DNA of 64,000 nucleotides, from NCBI GenBank assembly GCA_020543525.1, contig JAHYIO010000028.1, positions 558,001 through 622,000 on the forward strand, in the 5' to 3' direction. Source of the DNA: Coriolopsis trogii. Taxonomy: Eukaryota > Basidiomycota > Agaricomycetes > Polyporales > Polyporaceae. The position numbers were made by a program, and so were the translations under genes. Positions 34,751-44,935 of the stretch are shown here, one piece after another. The notes beneath the pieces are model-generated. The model ran no database searches. It was given only the letters and a program-made list of their open reading frames with translations, and was not told where the DNA came from. Numbering within the stretch: position 1 is the first letter of the stretch; every line of letters begins with the position of its first letter.

Positions 34751-36180
34751 TCACGAGAGGTAGCTGACCCAAGCCGACCGCCATGCGGCCTTCGCGTTGG
34801 TCTCGATGACATCCTGCGCATGAGCGGTGAATACAGAGCGTACGGCAAGAGTGCGAGGGGGAACGCAAGCGTGGGACTCACTCCGTGACACACAATAAAC
34901 CTGTCAAAATCCCACGAGTCGACCTTCTTCGCTTCCCGGCGCATCGCTCTGCAGCGGTTCGAGAGATGGAGATATCAGCGAAGGTTCTCCGCGGATAGAT
35001 AGATGATGACACAAGCGCAGGATCCTCAAGGGAGATATGAACGTACTCCTTATCCTGTTGCTTCAGCCAGATGAACCAGCGCATCTGCCACCCTCTTGGG
35101 TGCATGGCGGCAAAGAGGAGCGACTTCGGAGATTGAGAAGACTTCGAGAACTGCGTGGATGCTCGTGAACTCGTGCTGCGAGCGAACGCCCGAGTGAACA
35201 TACCTGTTCATGCGATGGAACGTTGAAAAGAAGGTCGGCCGCAATCACGGTCTTCGAGGCTTTGTGGTAGAACGCCAGATCGTGGTTTGAATAGCCTGAA
35301 AAGTAGCTGTCGGGTGCGTTAGCACGCTGGAGGTGGGGATATCACGCAGCGTACCATGTCTCGATCTGTAACACGCGATGCTCAACATATTGTGATATTA
35401 GGAACAGGATGGGGTAGCGCTCACCTCGTCTTCGAAACCACACTCAGGAGTTGGGTTCTCTGCGCTGAAAGCTGTCGAAGCCAGGATGTCAGGAGGCGGC
35501 ACCAACTAGCGCTAGCAAGAACAGACCAATATCAATCGTTATACCCGCAAGCTCCGGTTTGAGAGCAAGGTCTGCTGGACCGATGACTTTGGCACTGGGA
35601 TACGCCTCTTTGAATTGCCCTGATCTCGATTCATGAATTCCTGGTGGAAGCCGACGAAGAGCAAGAAGGACAACATACTGATGAAGAGATTGTGGAAGCT
35701 GTTGGGGGCGATGAGATACCTGACAGCATGAGACATCCTTCAGTAAGATGTATGCGGGATATATGCGCATCGCGGGATTTTGACCAGTGCGTATGAAACC
35801 ACCTTCCGGCTAGCAGCACATAGTAATGACAGCGCGGATGCAATCGGATTCGTGTGATACATGCTATGGCAAAGACTTACTTCACAGCGCCAAGCTCCTC
35901 CAGTTTGTGCTTCGTCTCATCCGTGAGAGGTGTCGAGACGAACACCCAAACATCTCCTGATTGGAGCCTTATCGCAGTGGAGCGACCGCCGATAGGCAAA
36001 ACACGGAGCACGAAAGGCCTAAGGAGAGAAGGTTAGAAATAGGCTCTGTACGAAGATGAAGAAACGCACCTCGAGAATGTCCAGACATCTTGGGTTACCT
36101 AGGACGGCAAGGGAGTCGGTTGTCACTATCCACTACCCTCACTTGACAATACACACCTCACGAATCACCAGTTCAGACAT
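34751..36180 (-). CDS. DUF4336 domain protein, 239 aa in 11 exons
   Basis: Belongs to the DUF4336 family, which has a metallo-beta-lactamase-like fold; the reaction is unknown. Exons (minus): 36180-36157, 36098-36070, 36018-35881, 35719-35679, 35619-35527, 35471-35425, 35365-35355, 35306-35204, 35150-35047, 34948-34882, 34813-34751. Landmarks in order: QDVWTFSRPFVLRVLPIGGR, LQSGDVWVFVSTPLTDETK, IAPNSFHNLFI, QFKEAYPSAKVIGP, GFEDEIETCYFSGYSNHDLA, VIAADLLFNVPSHEQ, WDFDRFIVCHGDVIE. These match the family end to end and fix every splice site; exon 7 is only 11 nt. The family's paired His near the first active loop appears as FHN here. No signal peptide is seen, so the protein is probably cytosolic. 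Confidence 0.92.
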
Positions 36181-36597
36181 GATAGGAACGGAGAGGTGTG
36201 CTGTCGCTTTTAGCAGAGTTTGCGGGGGAATGCAGTCAAATTGGAATTGGCTGCCGTAGTTTTATGGCATACTGAACGCCGGCAACTAGCATGAATGGAA
36301 TCATGAAGTCCATCACGCCTCCAGGCTCGCTCCCTTCCTAAGCCGGACGTGGACGTGCAGCGAGGCGTTTGGCAGCAAGGATTGACAAAGATTGACAAGA
36401 ATACGAAAGTCCCGAATGCCGATGCCGTTGGGCGCAGAGAGAGTTGTCAGCGCCTTTCCCCCGACACCGGCGGAAAAGTCACTGAGCGCGTGTCCACCAC
36501 GCCTCCGAGCCCCCCATCGTCTCTCCCATCGAAGTTGGTCGCATCGTTCTGCTTACTCGCCTGGCTGCGTTCTCCTACCCTGCACACACGTAACAAT
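36181..36597. other. Divergent promoter, DUF4336 gene / SRP19
   Basis: A short divergent intergenic region with no open frame of note. The SRP19 side is pyrimidine-rich (CT runs at about 36500-36540) just upstream of its ATG. Confidence 0.5.
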
Positions 36598-37696
36598 ATG
36601 TCTCGCAGAGCTGCCGTCGTAGAAGAAGAGTTCGACGACGACACCGACCTCCCGCTTCCGAACAAGCCCCTGCCAAACACCGGCACGCGTGGGCACATCC
36701 TCGAGCAGCTCGACGACTCTGATGACGACGACTCCGACATCCCGACCGGCGCAGGACCTGCATCCCCTTCCCTGCCGCAGTTCCGCTCAGCGGGCGCGGA
36801 CGCACAGGGGACGAAGACGGTGACAGATATCACCCCGTATAAGAAGTATGTCCGCCCTCCCCGTCTCTCTCCGTCCGAACGAGCCGCATGTCGACGAACA
36901 CGGCGGCCGCAACTTCTGTGCTTCCTCTTCCTAGGTGGACGTGCATCTACCCCATCTACATCGACGCGAAGCGGCCGTGTGGGCGTGGGGAACGCCGCAT
37001 TCCGCGAGCCAAGAGCGTATGGTGGCCGCTCAGCAAGGACATTGCGGACGCTACGAACCGACTGGGGCTCGGGACGCTGCATGAAGTCAACAAGGCGCAT
37101 CCCCGCGATTGGGAAAATCCCGGTCGTGTGCGTGTGCAGTGGAAGAAGGAAGGGAAGCTAATGAATCCAGCAATCAAGACCAGTACGTCGTCTCATCCAC
37201 CATAGTACCCCCTTCCACTCCCTCTTGCTTGTTGTGTTTTGTTTCTGGTACATGCAACGGTCAGAGCTCAGTATGCTCATGTTCGTCTACAGAGAAGCAA
37301 CTTCTGGAAATGATCTCGATCCAGATCCAAATGCTCAAGCCAGATAACGTCCCCAAACCTCCGTTCGACACCGACACTCCTACCCAAACCATTGAGACAC
37401 CTGCGCCATCCACGCCGGTGAAAGGCAAGCATCCTGCGAAGGGCGGATCGAAGGCGACATCTGTATCGAATACTACCATCTCTGTGCCCGAGTCGAAGCG
37501 TCCGCCGAAGCTCCCTTCGCCTCCCCAACCATGGCCGGCTCTGACGAGTCGCGTCTCTCCGTACTCGCCAGCCCTCCCATCGGGAGTGTTGATCGAGACG
37601 GTCAAGGCAGGTATGAGTGCTCAGGAACCTACGCCGGGTATAGGTGGCGGTGGGGGCGGTAAAGGCAAGCGGAAGGTGGTTCGGGTGCGTGGATAG
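36598..37696 (+). CDS. SEC65: Signal recognition particle subunit SRP19/Sec65, 299 aa
   Basis: Binds SRP RNA and helps assemble SRP54 for co-translational targeting to the endoplasmic reticulum. Exons 36598-36845, 36935-37182 and 37293-37696. Residues 1-80 are an acidic N-terminal extension (EEEFDDDTD, DDSDDDDSD) typical of fungal Sec65. The SRP19 core starts WTCIYPIYIDAKRPCGRGER and continues RRIPRAKSVWWPLSKDIADA and HPRDWENPGRVRVQWKKEG, then KKQLLEMISIQIQ after intron 2. The C-terminal 100 residues are Pro/Ser/Lys-rich and end in a Gly run plus a basic KGKRKVVRVRG tail. Confidence 0.94.
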
Positions 37697-40044
37697 GCGG
37701 ACCACATCTATGGAGGCGTGCGCATATGTACGTTACAGAATGCTCAATGAATGTAATGCCTTTGGACTAGCGGTCGACTTGAGCCTCTCTCTAGTAAATG
37801 AGCAACACAGGACAGCGCGCGTGATCGCACAATGCTGCACGACCGATGGTGTGTTGTGGAGATACGTGTTATCTTTGGTACAGCGGTGCCGTGGGGCGCG
37901 TCTCACGGCCGCGCCCTGCCTCCCGCTCATCGATGGCTATCGGACGCATATCTGATGCCTCTGTGCACACCTTGTCCTCTCCCACCATCTCGCTTTGCAC
38001 GACGCCGCCCTCACCGTTCCCGATGTCAACGCAGACGAGTCCAACTCCAACGGAGGATGGTGACAGCGGGAGCGCCTCCCCCAATCGCCACCGATCAGGC
38101 GGCGCGTCTCCTTTCCGCTTTTGGTTCCTCGGCGGCCCTTCCGTCCAGTGGCATCCACACTCACAACCACCGTCAACGACCCTGCCGTCCTCACGACCTC
38201 ATCGCCGCACGTCTTCTACCCTTCGCGTACAAGCGCGCGCATGGCTGTTTAGCTCTCGGGAGTCAGACTCCGGATCAGGCGTGCAAGCGTCCGATAACGT
38301 CTCCAGAAGCCACCCCACTCCACTACGCCGCCGAGGGAGTTCAAGGCAAGGCGGCACGGTCGGCGAGCTGTAGCACCCCAAAAGTGGGCTCGCGCGGAGG
38401 ATGCGACGGACGATATATAGGGCGCACGCATGTCTGATATCTCGAGTGGTCCTTGTTCTCTATGCTTGCTTACTTCTCTCTCCATCCTATGCTCCCTTGG
38501 GCAAGGGCGTCTACAGACTGGCGACACTTGTCTTTCCCTGGGTGGCTTCGTGCGCCTTGCACGTCTGTGAACGTCGCATGACCGAGATCGACCGCCGACA
38601 GCTCGACGCGCCCCCTGTTGTCCTCCTGACGCTTTGGGGCCAAGGCTAGAATTACGGCGGTTCGCTGGGAATCGTCGAGGGTGCGCAGGGTCTCGGCGGT
38701 TCTTGACGATGACTGTGCGGCAATGGGGCCTTGTACTCCTCAAGTGAAGCGCAGGGCAGGATCAAGGCAGGTGACGGCCCACGCGATCCATCGTGGTCAT
38801 TGCGTGGATGGAGTAGGACCTACTGATGCATGCTGGAAGAAGCGGAATTATGGAGTCGTCCATGGGTCGCCGTTGTGCGTAGTCCACCATCCGTGAGAGT
38901 CATCCGATGTATTCGCGTCCATGCTGCACACCGACTTATTGACCATCGGTCGTTCCCAGCGTATCGATGTAGGGAACCTGTTGCGCCCTTCCAGGTTATG
39001 TACGAGTACGTCTAAGACCGGGTCGTCCGGTACGAGGGCAGTGTTAAAAGTGGCATGCGTGGGATAGGTGAGTGCTCTCCTTACGTCTCTGTCTGTATCA
39101 GGGCTTCGACTGACCGTGTGGCAGATAGTGTACATGTCTCGAGGCGCCCTATTTGGCCGCCGGGTACGAATGCATGCGTCCTTGTGTCCTATGTGGCTGG
39201 CATGCTATAGTCGTGGTTGTTACTTCATGAAGATCATGCGTCGACCGCTTGAAGGTGGTCTGATCCACCGTGGTGTGTACGAGGTCGGTTCTTACTGCCC
39301 CCGGGATTCTCGTGCGTGTCTGGCACTCATCGCGCCCAATCGGGTCAGAAGAAGGCATTTTGTACAGGTTCACCGCGATCAACAGCTGATGCGCTCGAAT
39401 TGTCAATGCGGGTGTTGTTTACGTCTCTAAAGCCTATTCCGCATGCAGCCCGGAATCCGGATCTATCTTGGTGGAGATGGTAGAGGCCCCAAGGAACCGC
39501 TGGCTGTGGTCAGCCTTACTCCGATTACATGCAGCCTCTGTGCGTTTGCCGTCTCTCTTCTGCAAAATTTCTTACGTCCTTGCAGTGAAGAAGCAGAGTG
39601 TGGGTGGGGGCACGGGACAGGGGACATGTCGGGGAATGTCGGAAGATGCTGATGTCAGGGATGATGCGTATGCATATGCCTGGGCAGGTTCGCTGGTTGT
39701 GGACTGGGGGCGACGACGTTCTCGCTCGTTCTACGGGGGCTCGTTGTGCTGTGTTGACGTAGCTTCGCGGCGATTGCCGAGGCCCCGCTGAGAGCGCGAC
39801 TGAATGCAGAGCCAGGGTGGGCCTACCCCTTTCGGCCCTCCCCTCTCGTTTCCTCGTCCTCCTCGCCCAAACAGGATCGATCGACCGGGGACGGGTGCGC
39901 TCATCCACCGCTCATACAAAACCTCGCCCCGCCCCATGGCCCGACTCTACTCTCCCCTCTCCCCTGTCCCACCCTACCCCGCACCGCACTCCTCTCTGCG
40001 TATCTGCGGACTCTCGTCCCGCGTGCCTCCCTGCGACATCTGCC
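37697..40044. other. Intergenic region between SRP19 and the carboxylesterase
   Basis: About 2.3 kb without a well-supported gene. A Ser/Arg-rich open frame (37945-38373, plus, from an ATG) has no domain, and other frames over it are equally long, so it is not called. A TATATAG element sits at about 38412-38418. The last 250 bases are pyrimidine-rich, consistent with the leader of the carboxylesterase gene. Confidence 0.4.
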
Positions 40045-42196
40045 ATGATTGCCAAAATACTCGGTGATGTTCAGGAGCCCGTTGTCCTCCACGAGGACCT
40101 CAAGACCACCTTCACTGGTGTCGTCCATCCTATTTCTACTCCCGACGCACCCGTGCATCAGTATCTCGGGATAAAATACGCCTCAATCCCTGCGCGCTTC
40201 CGCCAGTCCAAGCTCTGCACGCGCTACCCTCCCTTGACGGACTGTTCTCGCTACGGGTGCGCATACAGTCCACGTACTCCCAGTGAATAGCGTCCTAATA
40301 CCAAGCCCAGTCCCATCTGTCCTCAACCACAATTCAAGAGCGATGAGGAAGAGCTCTTTAATCTCACCGAGGATTGCATCCCCAACCAGGCGCTCAAGCA
40401 ATCCGAGTTCGACTGCCTCAACCTGAACATCACATGTCCCGCCGACGCGACTCCCGACTCCCATTACCCAGTCATGTTCTGGATACATGGGTACGTCAAT
40501 CACCGTCGACAATATCCTTGGTTACCGTGGAATTGACTCTGTGTGCTGGCAGAGGTGGGAACCGGGGCTCCGGCGCGAACTGGGTGTGTGACGCTGGCCC
40601 GCTCGTCCAGAAGAGTATTCAGTGTGGCAAGCCTGTCATCGTCGTGTCCATCAAGTACGTCTTCTCCCATGGCTACGCGTCTCATCGATACGTCTTCCGC
40701 ACACGGGGGCGCTGAATTTTTCACGTCTAGCTTCCGTCTGGGCTTGTTGGGATTCGCCGCCAGCGTTGCTCTTCGCGAAGACAACAAGGCTGCAGGCGAT
40801 GAAGGCGTGGGCAACTATGGTGCGATCCTTCTCTTCTCCTCGGCCCTCTCTCCCGCTGAATGGAATCGTTCTAGCCCTCTGGGACCAGAGGAGAGCGATG
40901 GAGTGGGTTCACCGCTATATCCAACCTTTCGGTGGCAATCCATACAATGTCACCCTCTTCGGTGAATCCACGGGCGCAGGCGATATTCTGTGCCATTTGC
41001 ACTCCGCTGCGAACGAGGTTGCGCCGGTCTTCCAGCGCGTTATCATCCAGAGTGCCTTGGTCGATATGGAGGTTCCCAGCGTGCACCAAGCCGGCTGGCA
41101 ACTGAACAAGCTAATGTCCAGCCTCCGTGTGCAGTCCATCGAGGAGCTCCGCAAGGTCGATCCTGAAACGCTCGTCATGCTGGGCCAGAACACGCGCGCG
41201 ACAGATGATGGCTATTTCTTCCGCAAGTCCTGGTCTGGCTCTCTGGTACCTGTGGAAGAATCTGTGCACTCGGAAGAACATCTTGGCGACAGCTTGGTCA
41301 TCGAACTCAATGGGCACGCACATCACCTCCATGTTGCGCACCACCATGCGAAGTCTCGCTCACAATCCCACGCCCGGCATACACACCATTCGAACCCTCA
41401 TCAACCGGTGCTCATTGGGGACTGTGGCGCGGAATCCCTCTTGTGGTCGCTCCCCGCTTCTCTCTGGACACCTGCAGGCGCGGTTAAGCGGATAGGTGCC
41501 ATCTGTCAATCGCTCACAAAGGCGAACGCCTTGCTTCGGTTGTACGACATCAACGCCTCAACACCTGCCGACGAACTTCCCGACCGTATACTGGAGCTCA
41601 TCAACGACGCGCGTGTCGCATGGCCAACAGAGAAAATCGCGGCCAGCTTACGCAGCGAGCGCGGCGGACGCGGGGTATGGCGCTACGTCTTCGACCAAGA
41701 AAGTCCCTCGCGAGGCGTTCCACATCATGCAGTCGACCTCATGTACCTCTTCGACAACATTCCCCTCCCGCCATTACCAGCGACGTCGATGTGCGACTAC
41801 CTTGAGCCGAACGAGGACGGATGTTTCTACTCGGACGACGAGGATGACGACGACACCGTTCCTTCGCGATCATCGAGCGAGGACGGATCGCGGTATCAAT
41901 ACGATGCTGAATGGGCGATGCCCGTCGTCGACGACTGGACGTACTCGCGCGTGCGGAACGCGGTCCAGGAGCGTTGGCTTGCGTTCGCGTACGGGGAGGC
42001 GCCGTGGCAAGAGGACCACGTGTTCGTTTTTGGGCCCGAGGGCGAGACGGGCGAGCGGAGCATGCGTATCTTCCAGGCGCGTAGACGTACGCGGGTGTGG
42101 AAGGAGGCGTTGGAGCCGCTCGGGCTGGGGCTTGTGCAGAAGCTCGGCGCTGAGCTATGCAATGGCCCACCTCCGGATTCGAGGTCAAGATTCTGA
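40045..42196 (+). CDS. Type-B carboxylesterase/lipase family protein, 634 aa
   Basis: An alpha/beta hydrolase of the carboxylesterase type-B (COesterase) family; the substrate is unknown. Exons 40045-40256, 40311-40490, 40553-40654, 40731-40819 and 40875-42196. The oxyanion-hole HGGGNRGSGAN, the VSIKNFRLGLLGF strand, ALWDQRRAMEWVHRYIQPFG and the nucleophile elbow FGESTGAGD (Ser226) match the family; Thr replaces the usual Ala after Ser. HHAVDLMYLFDN supplies the probable catalytic His. Two unusual insertions are a His-rich stretch (HAHHLHVAHHHAKSRSQSHA, near residue 330) and an Asp-rich run (DDEDDDD, near 520). There is no clear signal peptide, so it is likely intracellular. The first acceptor at 40310 was chosen because it restores YGPICPQ. 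Confidence 0.9.
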
Positions 42197-43024
42197 TTCC
42201 TTGCTCCGTCGTCGTGCCTCAGGACGTTCATGAAACAGGACGTGCGGACATGCGCCGGGACGCGACTTCTCCTTCTGCGTCCTGGGGCGATCCTTTGTTT
42301 GCTGCTTTTATTGACTTCTGCTTCCGTGCCTTCTGTTTGCTTTCTTTTCAGGGTTTTCCGTGCTGCATCTCTCAATCTCGCATTCTGTGCTATCGACATC
42401 TCTCGCATAACCACCAAGCTCATTCACGCGCATTATACTAACTATGCATCACCCACCCATCCCATCGTGTCGTATCTTAGCATGCTGTCAGTGTCATCAT
42501 GTTGTTGTCTTGCGCTAATCTACACTCTCCATGTATTCTCCATGTACTCTTGTGCACAGTGTGCCAAAATCAATGTATCCTGTACTGCCTTGGAGCAGGA
42601 CGATTATCCAGATTCCCGTGAGGCGTCGTTGGGCCGGTTCTTGAGGAGAGATACTCATGGTTGTCCGGTCGTTTGTGAGTAGTACTCTCTGGGTGAGAAG
42701 AGAATTTGCAGATGCAGAATCTGCCGAGAGTCATCTACTCAGAGTCATATGCATCGAGCGTATTTTGTCAAACTGGAGTCATGTGGTCTGCAGTACATCA
42801 TTCCCCCTGCGAGTCGGCCGTGGGACGAACTCTGCAGGCTTCTCATCGATCCCATAGAAAGAGACGGGTGAGGCTAAAGGTCGGGAAGAAGGAGGGGACT
42901 ACGCCATTTGGACGCGAAGCTGTCGAGTCAATTACCACACGCGCACGTGACCTGTCCCTCGTGGCGAATGTCTGCAGAGGACCCTGACTTGGGTTTATAG
43001 CACCAGCCGCGTCGATTTTTTTCA
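42197..43024. other. Carboxylesterase 3' region and SHMT promoter
   Basis: Pyrimidine-rich 3' sequence follows the carboxylesterase stop (about 42200-42480). The SHMT leader precedes the ATG at 43025. No further gene is seen; open frames here are short and without domains. Confidence 0.5.
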
Positions 43025-44935
43025 ATGTTCCGCCTTCTCTCTCGCCCCCTTCGTGCATCCCCTCTTCTCCGCCCCACGTACGCTAGGACGATGGCCAACA
43101 CGCCTGATTTCGTACGTGCTCATATGCAACGCTCTATTCCAGCCCCGTTCTTACATCTACGTGCAGAACAAGGTGCTCTACGCGCCCCTCGCCGAGGTCG
43201 ACCCCGAGGTGCAGAACATCATCGACAAGGAGACGTGGAGGCAGTTCTCTGGCCTTGAGCTCATTGCGTCCGAGGTTTGTCGCATTCCACCCCTGTCCGA
43301 TACCCTCTAGCTTATCTCCGCGCGCGCAGAACTTGACCAGCCGGGCTACGATGGAGGCCAACGGCTCCATCCTCACCAACAAGTACTCGGAGGGTCTCCC
43401 CAACGCCCGTTACTACGGCGGCAACGAGTACGTCGACGAGCTCGAGGTCCTCTGCCAGAAGCGTGCCCTCCAGGCCTTCCACCTCGACGCCGCCAAGTGG
43501 GGCGTCAACGTCCAACCGTACTCTGGCAGTGTACGTAACGCCGCTTCCGCTCTTCCGTAAAACGAGACTGACAAGCGTTTGACGGCGTTCCGACAGACCG
43601 CGAAGTGAGTGTTCTGCAGCTCAGGAGTTGCAAATGCTCGGAAGCTGACAGGACGTTGTAGCTTTGCGGCGCTCACCGCTCTCATTCAGCCCCAGGATCG
43701 TCTGATGGGTCTCGGTCTTCCGGATGGCGGTCACTTGACGCACGGGTACTACGTATGTCCGTTTTACCGCTAGTGGGCTCGCGCACGCTGACCTCGCGAA
43801 TAGACTGCAAAGAAGAAGATGACAGCTTCGTCGATCTACTTCCAGTCCCTTCCGTATGGTCTTGACCCCGAGACGCAACTCATCGACTACAAGGGCGTCG
43901 CGTCGTTGGCCAAGATCTACAAGCCGCGTCTCATCATCTGTGGTGCCTCTGCTTACCCCCGTGACTGGGACTACATGACTCTTCGTCAGATCGCGGATGA
44001 GCATGGCGCCTACCTTATGGCCGACATCGCCCACACCAGCGGTCTGGTCGCGGCTGGTGAGCTTGCGGACCCCTTCCAGTACTGCGACGTCGTCACCACC
44101 ACGACGCACAAGACGCTCCGCGGCCCCCGTGCTGGTCTCATCTTCTTCAAAAGGGACTCTGACAAGGCGAAGGATCTCGAGAAGCGTGTCAACGATGCTG
44201 TCTTTCCCGCGTGCCAGGGTGGCCCGCACAACAACGTATGTCTGGTATTTTTTGTCGTAGTGACGTCATTCTTCTCACGTCTGTGATTTTGAATATCAGA
44301 CCATCGCAAGTATCGCGACTGCTCTCCTCCAAGCATGCCAGCCTACATGGAAGGCGTACGCGAAGCAGGTCATCGCCAACGCCTCTACGCTCGGTCAGGA
44401 GCTCGTCTCGCGGGGGTACAAGCTCCAGACTTCGGGGACGGACAACCACCTCGTTCTCTGGGACCTTCGTCCCCTCGGCTTGACTGGTAGCAAGCTGGAA
44501 AAGCTCTGTGATCTTGTCGGCATCACCATCAACAGTACGTGCCCTCCGCTTTATCTCCGCTGTCTCTCGTACGGTGCGCTCACGGTCCGTGCAGAAAACG
44601 CCGTCTCTGGTGACGCGTCGGCGCAGGTCCCCGGCGGCATCCGTCTCGGCACGGCTGCGCTCACCTCGCGTGATATGCTCGAGGCGGACATGAAGGTCGT
44701 CGCGGACTTCCTCCACCGTGCCGTCCAGATCGCGCTGGTGCTCCAGAAGGAGGCGGGCAGCAAGCTCCTGAAGGACTTTGTCCGCGTGGCGACGACCCCT
44801 GAGGAGGGCAAGGTCGGCGCGCAGCAGGTCGTTGATCTCCGCAAGGAGGTGCGCGCGTTTGCGCGGAGGTGGCCGCTGCCTGGTGTCGATGTTTCGACGC
44901 TCACGCGGCCTGCGGGTATCGAAGAGGAGGACTGA
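43025..44935 (+). CDS. SHM: Serine hydroxymethyltransferase, 500 aa
   Basis: A PLP enzyme converting serine and tetrahydrofolate to glycine and methylene-tetrahydrofolate. Exons 43025-43111, 43167-43274, 43330-43530, 43597-43604, 43662-43752, 43804-44235, 44300-44534 and 44595-44935. Exon 4 is only 8 nt and completes the SGSTANFAALTAL segment. The PLP lysine is Lys268 in [15 protein letters not shown]; the motifs [24 protein letters not shown] and [15 protein letters not shown] are intact. The first 22 residues ([20 protein letters not shown]) look like a mitochondrial presequence. A second in-frame ATG at 43091 (MANTPDF) would give a cytosolic form, so one gene may supply both compartments. 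Confidence 0.96.

Noticed and set aside
37832..38437. 201-codon and 175-codon overlapping frames after SRP19
   Set aside because: Two different frames are open over the same DNA with similar Ser/Arg/Pro content and no domain, so neither is supported.
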